NCBI GenBank assembly: GCA_036787815.1
Contig: DAIQOP010000159.1
Location: 1 to 8,806 of the forward strand
DNA from: DATBAK01 sp036787815
Lineage (GTDB): Bacteria > Actinomycetota > Acidimicrobiia > IMCC26256 > PALSA-610
Direction of reading: 5' to 3'
Length of the DNA stretch: 8,806 nt
The position numbers and the translations under genes were made by a program. The notes under the pieces are model-generated. The model worked only from the letters and a program-made list of their open reading frames with translations. It ran no database searches and had not been told where the DNA came from. Below are positions 1 to 6,042 of this stretch, in pieces (position 1 is the stretch's first letter; each line of letters opens with the position of its first letter).

Positions 1-771
1 GACGATCACGTCGCTCGAGCCCGTGGAGGCCAGGACGAGATCGGCCTGCGCGAGCTCGGCCGGCAGGTCGTCGAGCTCGACGGCGCGGCCACCGACGCGC
101 CGCGCGAGATCGTCGCCGTGTCCGAGCGTTCGGTTCGCGACGCAGATGTCGGCGACTCCGCGGTTGGCCAGTGCGACCGCCATGCCGTCGGCCATCTCGC
201 CGGCGCCGATGACGAGCACGCGACACCCTTCGAGGCCACCGAGGTGCTCGGCCGCGACGGCGACCGCCGCCGAAGAGATCGACACGGGATGGCGCCCGAT
301 CTGCGTTTCGGTGCGTACGCGCTTGCCCGACTCGACGGCGTGGCGGAACACACCACCGAGGAGATGGCCGGCCGTCGATTCCTGCTCGGCCGTGAGCCAC
401 GCGTTGCGGACCTGACCGAGGATCTCGCTCTCGCCCACGATCATCGAGTCGAGGCCGGCCGCGACCGAGAACAGGTGCGCGGTCGCGGCATCGTCGACGT
501 AGGTGTAGAGGTGATCGGACAGCTCGTCGGGATCGGCGCCCGACAGCTCGGCGAGGAAGTCGCGCACGTCGCCCACCGCGGGGTGAAAGCGCGTGCACCG
601 CGCGTAGACCTCGGTGCGATTGCACGTCGAGAGCACGACGGCCTCGGCGAGGTGCTCGCGGGCGGCGACGTCGTGCAGGGCCTTCGACAGCCGCGACGAC
701 GGAACGCTGACCCGTTCGAGCACCGCGATCGGCACGGTGCGGTGGTTGAGGCCGACGACGATCAGAGACAC
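1..771 (-). CDS. hemA: Glutamyl-tRNA reductase, N-terminal 257 residues (3' end outside window)
   Basis: Reduces glutamyl-tRNA(Glu) with NADPH to glutamate-1-semialdehyde, the first committed step of tetrapyrrole synthesis in the C5 pathway (family knowledge). Seen: an N-terminus VGLNHRTVPI, the catalytic-cysteine motif STCNRTEVYA with Cys at residue 50 (same position as in the E. coli enzyme), GESEILGQVR near residues 107-116, and the NADPH-binding start VLVIGAGEMA near residue 190. The family is about 420-450 residues, so roughly the last 40 percent (rest of the Rossmann domain and the dimerisation domain) lies beyond position 1. Start chosen: GTG at 771, with AGGAG about 11 nt upstream. 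It overlaps the end of the upstream gene by 10 bp, so it is probably translationally coupled and is the third gene of a rex-led operon. Codon use matches its neighbours. Confidence 0.96.
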   Translation of the reverse strand, partial: MSLIVVGLNHRTVPIAVLERVSVPSSRLSKALHDVAAREHLAEAVVLSTCNRTEVYARCTRFHPAVGDVRDFLAELSGADPDELSDHLYTYVDDAATAHLFSVAAGLDSMIVGESEILGQVRNAWLTAEQESTAGHLLGGVFRHAVESGKRVRTETQIGRHPVSISSAAVAVAAEHLGGLEGCRVLVIGAGEMADGMAVALANRGVADICVANRTLGHGDDLARRVGGRAVELDDLPAELAQADLVLASTGSSDVIV

Positions 772-1421
772 GTACGGAGCAACTCCTTCGCCTCGGCGAT
801 TCGTCCCGCCCTGACGAGATCGAGGATGCCGGAATCGAAGGCGCGTTGCCAATCGGCGTCCTCCGAGCTGGACCCGCCCGCCCGCAGCTCTTCGCGGGCC
901 TCCGAGAGGATCTCGAGGAGGGTCTCGTACTCAGGGCCCATCTCGCCCTGCACGTGACGCTTCAGCCAGGTCGCGAGGGCGGGGCTGCGCCCACCCGTCC
1001 CTACCGCCACCACGATGTCGGCTCGGCGTACCACGGACATCAGCGTAAAGGAACAGTTCGCCGGATCGTCGGCGGAGTTCACGAAGAGCCGGCGTTCCTC
1101 GCCCGCCACGCTCACGGCCCGGTTCACCACGGGGTCGGAGGTGGCCGTCACCGCCAACCACGCGCCGTCGAGGTCGTCGGGGTCGAATGGCCGTTCGTGC
1201 AGCACCAGGCGCCGCCCGTCGTGCCAGGCGCGCACGTCGGGCCCGACCTCGGGCGCGATCACCGTCACCCGGGCACCGAGCTCGAGGAGCGGCTCGATCT
1301 TGCGGGCGGCGATGCGCCCCGCGCCGACCACGACGACGAGCCGGTCGCGCACCAGCAGGTTGACCGGCCAGCCGGCGAGCCCGGGGCGGCCGGCGGCACC
1401 GGCCGGCGATGCCGAGCTCAT
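762..1421 (-). CDS. Precorrin-2 dehydrogenase / sirohydrochlorin ferrochelatase (siroheme synthase N-domain, CysG-N/Met8-like)
   Basis: A 219-residue stand-alone homologue of the N-terminal half of CysG and of yeast Met8, which oxidises precorrin-2 with NAD+ and may insert iron to make siroheme. Seen: a Rossmann nucleotide site VVGAGRIAARK (residues 31-41), the segment NSADDPANCSF (115-125) in which Asp118 aligns with the catalytic Asp104 of CysG, and VGTGGRSPALATWLKRHV (140-157), the usual ST-GGxSPxLA motif. There is no C-terminal methyltransferase domain, so uroporphyrinogen III methylation must be done by another protein. Start: ATG at 1421, sharing ATGA with the rex stop codon (4-bp overlap). 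The 3' end overlaps hemA by 10 bp. Position between rex and hemA suggests co-control of siroheme and heme supply by Rex. Confidence 0.92.
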   Translation of the reverse strand: MSSASPAGAAGRPGLAGWPVNLLVRDRLVVVVGAGRIAARKIEPLLELGARVTVIAPEVGPDVRAWHDGRRLVLHERPFDPDDLDGAWLAVTATSDPVVNRAVSVAGEERRLFVNSADDPANCSFTLMSVVRRADIVVAVGTGGRSPALATWLKRHVQGEMGPEYETLLEILSEAREELRAGGSSSEDADWQRAFDSGILDLVRAGRIAEAKELLRTCL

Positions 1422-2125
1422 CGGCGACCCTCCGGACCGTCGTCGTCGTTGGCCGACGCGCCCGAGTGCGCACCGGCGGGCGCGACGGCGGTGAGGCGCC
1501 GTTGGTAGAACGACAGGATCTGGAGCTCGGTCGCGAGGTCGACCTTGCGCAGCGACACGTGGCTCGGAACGGTGATGACGGCCGGCGCGAAGTTCAGGAT
1601 TGAACGCACGCCCGCGTCGACGAGCTGGTCGGCCACCTCCTGCGCGGCCGAGGCGGGGGTCGCGACGATGCCGATCGCGATGGCCCGTTCCTCGACGATC
1701 CGGGACAGGTCGCCGATGTCCTCGACGACGAGGTCGCTGATGCGGCGGCCGACCTTGTCGACGTCGGCGTCGACGATGGCCGTCACCTGGAAGCCCCGGG
1801 CTCCGAAGCCTCGGTAGTTGGCGAGCGCGGCACCGAGGTTCCCGACTCCCACGATCACGACCGGCCAGTCTTCGGTGAGGCCGAGCTCCCGCGAGATCTC
1901 GTGCAGGAGGTACTCGACCTCGTACCCGACGCCGCGGGTGCCGTACGAGCCCAGATAGCTCAGGTCCTTGCGGACCTTGGCCGCGTTCACCCCGGCCAGC
2001 TCCGCGAGCCGCTCGGAGGAGACGGTTCCGACGTCCTTGTCGGCAACCTCGAGGAGCGCCCGGTAGTACAGCGGCAGCCGGGCGACGGTTGCCTCGGGGA
2101 TGCGCCGCCGGGAGGGAACGGCCAA
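1418..2125 (-). CDS. rex: Redox-sensing transcriptional repressor Rex
   Basis: Dimeric repressor that reads the NADH/NAD+ ratio: it binds its operator when NAD+ dominates and leaves when NADH binds (established for Streptomyces Rex). The 235-residue product has the typical layout. Residues 1-85 are a winged helix opening with RIPEATVARLPLYYRAL and including NAAKVRKDLSYLGSYGTRG (48-66). The Rossmann nucleotide site is IVGVGNLGAALANYRGF (91-107). Residues 202-212 (QILSFYQRRLT) are near the usual domain-swapped C-terminal helix; the last 20 residues are a low-complexity tail. Start chosen: TTG at 2125, with GGGAG about 8 nt upstream and the conserved IPEATV motif right behind it. It is first in the minus-strand operon, followed with overlapping ends by the siroheme and hemA genes, as in the rex-hemA operons of Streptomyces. 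A matching operator lies in its promoter. Confidence 0.96.
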   Translation of the reverse strand: MAVPSRRRIPEATVARLPLYYRALLEVADKDVGTVSSERLAELAGVNAAKVRKDLSYLGSYGTRGVGYEVEYLLHEISRELGLTEDWPVVIVGVGNLGAALANYRGFGARGFQVTAIVDADVDKVGRRISDLVVEDIGDLSRIVEERAIAIGIVATPASAAQEVADQLVDAGVRSILNFAPAVITVPSHVSLRKVDLATELQILSFYQRRLTAVAPAGAHSGASANDDDGPEGRR

Positions 2126-2171
2126 CGAAGTGCTCCCTGCTCGGGGACCGAAAAGAGGCTGCTACGGAGCG

Positions 2172-2200
2172 AGCGTAGGACTTTGTGACCGGATTCTCAA
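2172..2200 (-). promoter_or_regulatory. Predicted sigma-70-type promoter of the rex operon
   Basis: Reading leftward, TTGAGA (2200-2195, five of six matches to TTGACA) and TACGCT (2177-2172, fits TAnnnT) are separated by exactly 17 nt. Transcription would begin near 2165 and give a leader of about 40 nt before the TTG start. The -35 hexamer is part of one arm of the Rex-type inverted repeat, so repressor binding would block polymerase. Confidence 0.6.
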
Positions 2201-2204
2201 AGTC
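2179..2204. promoter_or_regulatory. Predicted Rex operator
   Basis: Inverted repeat with 10-bp arms, GACTTTGTGA and TCTCAAAGTC, separated by six bases; nine of ten pairs match. The core TTGTGA-N6-TCTCAA differs at one base from the published Rex consensus, TTGTGA-N6-TCACAA. It overlaps the -35 element and spacer of the rex promoter and lies 21 bp ahead of the divergent membrane-protein gene, so one bound Rex dimer could affect both directions. Sequence match and location agree; binding is inferred. Confidence 0.7.
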
Positions 2205-2211
2205 GGGGCGG

Positions 2212-2217
2212 TAGCGT
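2212..2217 (+). promoter_or_regulatory. Possible -10 element of the membrane-protein gene
   Basis: TAGCGT fits TAnnnT and ends 8 nt before the ATG at 2226, the spacing expected for a leaderless transcript. No convincing -35 is present; the expected place is inside the Rex inverted repeat. Weak evidence on its own. Confidence 0.25.
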
Positions 2218-2225
2218 TGGCGCCG

Positions 2226-2951
2226 ATGGTGGCCGGTCTCGCGTTCCTCGCAACCGCGATAGCAACCGTGTTCGCGCAGGCGACCGGCGTGCGCTTCACC
2301 CGGGGCCGCAAGGCGCACGAGCGCGCCTGGACGATCGCTCTCGCCCTGTTCGCCCTCGCCTCCGCCTCGCTCGCGACGGGTGCCTCGACCGGCTGGGACC
2401 GCGGCACCTTCCGGGCCTTCTACCTGCTCGGCGCGGTGCTCTGCGTCCCCTGGCTGGCGCTCGGCACCGTCTACCTCCTCGCGGGCACCAAGGCCGGCCA
2501 CCGGGTCGAGACCGGCCTGATCCTGTTCTCGGGGTTCGCCGTCGGCGTCATGCTCAGCGCGCCGATCCACGGCGCCATCGCCCCCGACGGCGGCATCCCG
2601 ATCGGCAAGGAGCACTTCGGCGTGCTCCCGCGCGTGCTCGCCGCGTCGGCGAGCGGGCTCGGGGCAACGGTCGTGCTGGTCGGCGCGGTGTGGTCGGCGG
2701 TGCGGTTCGCGCGCTCGCGCGCCGAGGGCACCTCACGACTGGCGGCCGGGAATGCGCTGATCGCCCTGGGCACGCTCGTGCTCTCGAGCGGCGGGCTCGT
2801 GCAGGGCGCGGTCGGGAAGGATCAGGCCTTCGCGCTCACGCTGGCCGCCGGTATCGCGGTGATCTACGCGGGGTTCGCCGTGGCGTCTTCGGTGGCCCGT
2901 CCGGCGAGCGTGCGCAACGCGCGCCGGGGTACCTTGCCCGCGAAGGTGTGA
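2226..2951 (+). CDS. Multi-pass membrane protein of unknown function, about seven helices
   Basis: I do not recognise a family. The 241-residue product has seven hydrophobic stretches, at about residues 1-17, 36-53, 63-86, 95-114, 141-160, 172-191 and 200-220. They are linked by short loops containing Arg/Lys, such as RFTRGRKAHER (23-33) and RFARSRAEG (160-168). A longer polar loop (113-135, with IHGAIAPDGG) lies between helices four and five. I see no catalytic motif, metal-binding cluster or signal peptide apart from the first helix. Start: ATG at 2226, because the hydrophobic region begins there; upstream in-frame sequence is the rex promoter region. TTG at 2217 is possible. No good ribosome binding site is visible, but TAGCGT (2212-2217) ends 8 nt before the ATG, so a leaderless message is possible. 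It is divergent from rex with the Rex operator between, and its 3' end overlaps the convergent synthetase gene by 88 bp. Confidence 0.8.
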   Translation: MVAGLAFLATAIATVFAQATGVRFTRGRKAHERAWTIALALFALASASLATGASTGWDRGTFRAFYLLGAVLCVPWLALGTVYLLAGTKAGHRVETGLILFSGFAVGVMLSAPIHGAIAPDGGIPIGKEHFGVLPRVLAASASGLGATVVLVGAVWSAVRFARSRAEGTSRLAAGNALIALGTLVLSSGGLVQGAVGKDQAFALTLAAGIAVIYAGFAVASSVARPASVRNARRGTLPAKV

Positions 2952-4378
2952 GGAAGCTCGTCGACGAACTCGATGCGCGTCGGCAGCTTGTAACGCGCGA
3001 GGCGGCGGCGGAGATGCGCGATCAACTCCGTCCACGTGGGCGTCGCGCCTTCGCAGGGCACCACGAACGCCACGACGGCTTCTCCCGACTTCGGGTCCGC
3101 GACCCCGACCACCGCGGCTTCGGCGACGTCGGGATGCTCCACGAGCGCGTCCTCGACTTCGGCCGGATACACGTTGAACCCGCTGACGATGATGAGGTCT
3201 TTCGCGCGGTCGACGATGCGGAGCCAGCCGTCGTCGTCGGTGATCGCGAGGTCGCCGGTATGGAGCCAGCCGTCGGCGTCGATGACGCGTGCGGTCGACT
3301 CCGGATCCTGCCAATAGCCCGCGAACACGTTCGGTCCGCGCACCCAGATCTCGCCGGGGTCGCCGACGAGCACCTCGCTGCCGTCGGCATCTCGGAGCAC
3401 CACTTCGACGCCCGGGAGCGGCGGGCCGATCGAGCCCGGCCGCGCCTGCGCGCCGACCGCCGCGGTCGTGACGATCGGTGACGCCTCGGTGAGGCCGTAC
3501 CCCTCGCGGACGTCGACGCCGAAGCGCTCGCGCATCGCGGCGGCGGTCGCGGCCGGCAGGGCCGCGGCTCCGGAGACGGCCAGGCGGACCCGGGCGAACG
3601 TGTCGCCCGGCGCGAGGGCTTCGGGCTGATCGAGCCACGCCGAGAACACCGCGGGGACGGCCGCGATCACGGTGACCGCGGCGTCGCGCACGAGGGCGAG
3701 GGAGCCCGCGGGGTCGAAGCGCTCGACGAGCACCACCGACGCGCCCGCGGCGAGCGGGAGCCCCAGCGCCACGTTGAGGCCGAACACGTGGAAGAACGGG
3801 AGCAGCCCGAGGCCGACGTCGGAGGCAACGAGCGCGAGATCCGGGTGCCGTTGCACCTGGTCGAGGTTCGCGGCGAGCGACCCGTGGGTGAGCACGGCGG
3901 GCTTGGGCGCGCCGGCCGTGCCCGAGGTGAAGAGCAGCACGGCCGGATCGTCGGGCGCGACCGGCGCCGGCGGCAGCAACGCGTCGTGCGCGTCGATCCC
4001 GCCGCCGTCGGCCCGCAACGCCACGACGTCGTAACCCGCCAGGCCGGGGTGGTCGCGGTGCACCTCCGCCGCCACCACCAACCCTGCTCCCACCGTCGAG
4101 AGCGCGCGGGACAGCTCGGCCGCCGGGGCCGACGGATCGAGCGGCACCGCGACCATGCCGGCCCGCAGGGTTGCGAGGTAGGCGACGACGAAGGCGGGAA
4201 CGTTGCCGGCCAGCAGGCCGATGCGGGTTCCCGGCCCCAGGCGCCCGAAGTGCGCGGCCGCAAGCCGCGCCGACCGTTCGTCGAGCTCGCCGTAGGTGAG
4301 GGTTCCGGCCTCGGCGACCAGGGCGATCGCCCCGGGCTCGCTGCCCGCGCGCGCCAGCAACACCGAAGCGAGATTCAT
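2864..4378 (-). CDS. AMP-dependent acyl-CoA synthetase/ligase (fatty-acyl-CoA ligase type)
   Basis: Member of the ANL adenylate-forming superfamily; such enzymes activate a carboxylic acid with ATP and load it onto CoA. The 504-residue length is normal. Seen in order: phosphate-binding loop LFTSGTAGAPKP (149-160), FFHVFGLN (195-202), GYGLTE (293-298), GEIWVRGPNVFAGYW (342-356), TGD (374-376), hinge and A8 motif RAKDLIIVSGFNVYPAEVE (391-409), and the C-terminal GKVPRRALR with catalytic Lys482. The set is complete, so the enzyme is probably active. The loop ends in Pro where Gly is usual. Substrate cannot be told; a medium- or long-chain fatty acid or an aromatic acid are equal candidates. Start: ATG at 4378 before NLASVLLARA. 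No ribosome binding site is seen, but TACGAT ends 6 nt before the ATG, suggesting a leaderless message. Transcribed alone; convergent with and overlapping the membrane-protein gene at its 3' end. Confidence 0.93.
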   Translation of the reverse strand: MNLASVLLARAGSEPGAIALVAEAGTLTYGELDERSARLAAAHFGRLGPGTRIGLLAGNVPAFVVAYLATLRAGMVAVPLDPSAPAAELSRALSTVGAGLVVAAEVHRDHPGLAGYDVVALRADGGGIDAHDALLPPAPVAPDDPAVLLFTSGTAGAPKPAVLTHGSLAANLDQVQRHPDLALVASDVGLGLLPFFHVFGLNVALGLPLAAGASVVLVERFDPAGSLALVRDAAVTVIAAVPAVFSAWLDQPEALAPGDTFARVRLAVSGAAALPAATAAAMRERFGVDVREGYGLTEASPIVTTAAVGAQARPGSIGPPLPGVEVVLRDADGSEVLVGDPGEIWVRGPNVFAGYWQDPESTARVIDADGWLHTGDLAITDDDGWLRIVDRAKDLIIVSGFNVYPAEVEDALVEHPDVAEAAVVGVADPKSGEAVVAFVVPCEGATPTWTELIAHLRRRLARYKLPTRIEFVDELPHTFAGKVPRRALRTLAGRATEDATANPA

Positions 4379-4384
4379 GCCCGG

Positions 4385-4390
4385 ATCGTA
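4385..4390 (-). promoter_or_regulatory. Possible -10 element for a leaderless synthetase transcript
   Basis: TACGAT (read leftward, 4390-4385) fits TAnnnT well and ends 6 nt before the ATG at 4378, with no ribosome binding site between. No good -35 hexamer is seen at the usual spacing; that zone is next to the 11-bp inverted repeat, so an activator or alternative sigma factor could be involved. Confidence 0.35.
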
Positions 4391-4405
4391 CCGGCGCCAA
4401 CATCG

Positions 4406-4437
4406 ACGCCTCCCGGAGAGGAGAGTCCGGGAGGCGT
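4406..4437. repeat. Perfect 11-bp inverted repeat upstream of the synthetase gene
   Basis: Arms ACGCCTCCCGG (4406-4416) and CCGGGAGGCGT (4427-4437) are exact reverse complements around a purine-rich 10-nt spacer. In RNA this is a very stable hairpin, but no run of T follows on either strand. It sits 28-59 bp upstream of the synthetase ATG, just behind the predicted -10. Two readings fit: an operator for a dimeric regulator of the ligase gene, or a terminator for transcripts arriving from the SAM-hydrolase and small-protein genes. Confidence 0.55.
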
Positions 4438-4588
4438 GGGAGGGAGAAGGAAAGCCGGGGCTCCGGCCGCGGGTGCGGACGTTTCTGGGGCGGGCTGGGA
4501 GGCATTGCACGAACACCGGCACGTTGCTTGCGCATCGCACCGATCTGCCGTGCCGCCCACGCCCACGAACCGGAACCCCGGATCTGTG

Positions 4589-4604
4589 ACCCCCGCTGGG
4601 GGGT
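4589..4604. terminator. Weak candidate hairpin terminator
   Basis: Six-base-pair stem ACCCCC/GGGGGT with a 4-nt loop, about 70 bp past the stop codon of the small membrane-protein gene. It lacks a T-tract on both strands. Actinobacterial terminators often lack one, but the stem is short. Confidence 0.2.
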
Positions 4605-4674
4605 GTGTGCCCCTTATTACGGCGCGCGGAGAGCGCGACTTGAGCGGTGATTGCCACTATCTGTGGCGATGGCC

Positions 4675-4764
4675 TCAGCGAGCCTGGATGAAGAACTGCA
4701 CGAGCGACGCGAGCAGGATCATCACCAGGAGCGCAGCCAGCACCAGGCTGGTCCCACGCCTCAT
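4675..4764 (-). CDS. 29-residue single-pass membrane protein, coupled to the SAM-hydrolase-like gene
   Basis: A short gene easily missed by length cut-offs. The product begins MRRGTSLVLAALLVM, continues as a hydrophobic helix through about residue 25 and ends FFIQAR. The two N-terminal Arg and the terminal Arg bracket one membrane span of roughly 20 residues. Support for translation is good. The ATG at 4764 shares ATGA with the stop codon of the gene before it. GGAGG lies 6 nt upstream, the best ribosome binding site in the window. About 90 percent of third codon positions are G or C, as in the neighbours. I know no named family. The coupling suggests it works with, or is made in step with, the SAM-hydrolase-like protein; a membrane anchor or partner is a guess. 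Confidence 0.75.
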   Translation of the reverse strand: MRRGTSLVLAALLVMILLASLVQFFIQAR

Positions 4765-5657
4765 CGGGTCCCTCCGGAGTCGACGTCTGGGGGTTCGGGA
4801 ACGGCCTGCGGATCGGCCACGGTGGCGCCCGCGGGGATCAGCGTGACGGCGGTGCCGACGCGCAGCTTGTGGCGCGCCGCGCAGCTCTGGCGATCGAGCG
4901 CCAGGGTGAGCAGACCGTAGGAATCGACGAGCACGACGAGCTCCGACGGCTTGGCGTCGGAGAAGGTGTCGACCCAGCGCACCCGACCGGACACGTCGCC
5001 GATGCGCACCTCGAAGCCCGCTCCCGGGCCGATGTCGCGAGCGCGGAGCATGTCGGCGTCGAGGTTGAGCTGGGCGTTGCCGAAGCGGTCGATCCAGAGC
5101 ACCTCGCCGGCGAGCACCCCGTCGTCGGACTCGGTCGGTAGCGGCAGCATGCCCGGCACCAACGTGACGGGGTCGATCAGGTCACCGAGGTCGGTGAGCG
5201 GCGTCCCGGCCGCGAGGTAGGCCGCCGCCGGCGCCATCACGTCGCGGCCCGCGAACGTCTCGCTCGGTGCGTCGAGCCGGTGCTCCGCGCTCGAGAGGGC
5301 GACCGTGCGCAGTGGCCCGCCGAGCATCGCGACGGCCGGGGCGAGGAGCCCGTTGTCGGGGCCGACGAGGTACCCGTTCTCGACCTCGATCGCGACGCAA
5401 CGCCGTGCGGTACCGACGCCCGGATCGACGATCGCCAGCACCACTCCCGCCGGGAGGTACTGCACCGCCCGCGACAGCGCGAGCGCGCCCGCCCGCACGT
5501 CGAAGGCCGCAACGTCGTGGGTGACGTCGAGGATCGTCAGGTGCGGGGCGATCCCGAGCATCACGCCCTTGCAGACGCCGACGAACTCGTCGCCGAGCCC
5601 GTAATCGGAGAGGAACGAGACGAACTGCAACTGATCGGATGGGGATTGCTCAGACAA
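4761..5657 (-). CDS. SAM hydrolase / SAM-dependent halogenase family protein (DUF62), catalytic His replaced
   Basis: Family members use water, chloride or fluoride to split S-adenosylmethionine into adenosine (or halo-adenosine) and methionine. The 298-residue length is normal. Seen: FLSDYGLGDEFVGVCKG (15-31), IVDPGVGTARR (76-86), VGPDNGLLAPA (98-108), and a C-terminal beta domain starting near GEVLWIDRFGNAQLNL (184-199). The hydrolase triad is Asp-Arg-His. Asp78 and Arg85 are present with the usual seven-residue spacing, but the usual TFHGRD reads TFAGRD (134-139), so the His is Ala136. Start: TTG at 5657, with only a weak GGA upstream; a TTG at codon 10 is possible. It follows the HTH gene by about 160 bp and is coupled to the 29-residue membrane protein. 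Function may be a modified SAM hydrolase or a non-catalytic relative; a halogenase is not supported. Confidence 0.85.
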   Translation of the reverse strand: MSEQSPSDQLQFVSFLSDYGLGDEFVGVCKGVMLGIAPHLTILDVTHDVAAFDVRAGALALSRAVQYLPAGVVLAIVDPGVGTARRCVAIEVENGYLVGPDNGLLAPAVAMLGGPLRTVALSSAEHRLDAPSETFAGRDVMAPAAAYLAAGTPLTDLGDLIDPVTLVPGMLPLPTESDDGVLAGEVLWIDRFGNAQLNLDADMLRARDIGPGAGFEVRIGDVSGRVRWVDTFSDAKPSELVVLVDSYGLLTLALDRQSCAARHKLRVGTAVTLIPAGATVADPQAVPEPPDVDSGGTR

Positions 5658-5705
5658 TGCGATCCAATGCAGCGCAGCCGGGACTGCGAGAGCAGGTCAG
5701 ACGAG

Positions 5706-5726
5706 CACCGGCCGTGCGGGCCGGTG
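5706..5726. repeat. Hairpin in the leader of the SAM-hydrolase-like gene
   Basis: Perfect 8-bp arms CACCGGCC and GGCCGGTG with a 5-nt loop, about 50 bp upstream of the TTG start and about 90 bp past the HTH gene. No T-run follows. It may end transcription from the HTH gene or be leader structure. The rest of 5658-5816 shows no known riboswitch motif that I recognise and no clear promoter. Confidence 0.4.
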
Positions 5727-5816
5727 GCAACCGACGGTCAACGTAGCGCGACGAATACTCCGGCGTCGGAGCGGGCGGCTCCGGAACCGGGACCATCGCG
5801 GTGTGCGTCGTGCCGG

Positions 5817-6011
5817 TCAGCCCGCCTGCGTGTAGCGGGAGGCCAGGTAGGTGTCGACATCCAACTCCGACACCCGGAACGACCGACCCACGCGAACGGC
5901 CGGCAGATCGCCGGCCTTGATGAGCCGGTAGACCGTCATCGACGACACCCGCATCAGATCCGCGACTTCCTGCACCGTCAGAAAGCGCGCCTTGCTCAGC
6001 CCCTGCGCCAC
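5817..6011 (-). CDS. Small excisionase-type helix-turn-helix DNA-binding protein (Rv0500A-like by context)
   Basis: The 64-residue product is a MerR-type winged HTH of the excisionase/BldC class: FLTVQEVADLMRVSSMTVYR (10-29) is the HTH and AGDLPAVRVGRSFRVSELDV (33-52) the wing and following helix. Such proteins bind DNA; despite the family name no phage or integrase lies nearby, so a chromosomal regulator or nucleoid role is likelier. Start: GTG at 6011, because GGGAGA lies 7 nt upstream. An in-frame ATG at 6047 would give 12 more residues (VLPAVGVGRFR region), but it lies inside the predicted -10 hexamer and cannot be in the message. Just downstream of proC, matching the Rv0500-Rv0500A order of Mycobacterium tuberculosis (from memory). 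The tiny basic Rv0500B-type gene that follows there is not found here. Confidence 0.88.
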   Translation of the reverse strand: MAQGLSKARFLTVQEVADLMRVSSMTVYRLIKAGDLPAVRVGRSFRVSELDVDTYLASRYTQAG

Positions 6012-6042
6012 GCGGAATCTCCCTACTCCGACCGCTGGCAGA

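Larger units (their letters stand above)
4379..4674. other. Non-coding region between the small membrane-protein gene and the synthetase gene
   Basis: About 300 bp with no supported protein gene in any frame. Besides the -10 element and the 11-bp repeat near its left end, it holds a short hairpin (GCCAC/GTGGC, 4653-4667) just after the small gene's stop codon, a GC hairpin (CGCGC/GCGCG, 4623-4637), an ACCCCC/GGGGGT stem (4589-4604), and CGGCACG/CGTGCCG arms (4517-4523 and 4549-4555). None is followed by a T-run, so which one ends transcription is unclear. Confidence 0.6.

Noticed and set aside
118..957. Plus-strand frame of 279 codons over hemA.
   Set aside because: It is antisense to hemA, which has a complete set of family motifs; the translated product has the Arg/His/Asp-rich look of a shadow frame.
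762..2615. A 617-codon minus-strand open frame that would fuse upstream sequence to the precorrin-2 dehydrogenase.
   Set aside because: Only the part from the ATG at 1421 matches the family; the rest is an Arg-, Gly- and Ala-rich shadow of rex and the antisense of the membrane gene, a common artefact of GC-rich DNA.
5650..5792. 48-codon minus-strand frame between the HTH and SAM-hydrolase genes, ending with a CSRSPGC segment that faintly recalls DUF3499.
   Set aside because: Third-position G/C is only about 68 percent, there is no good ribosome binding site, and the resemblance covers only a few residues.
5817..6011. The excisionase-type HTH as evidence of a prophage or integrative element.
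   Set aside because: No integrase, att-like repeat or atypical composition is nearby, and the proC neighbourhood is a known chromosomal arrangement.
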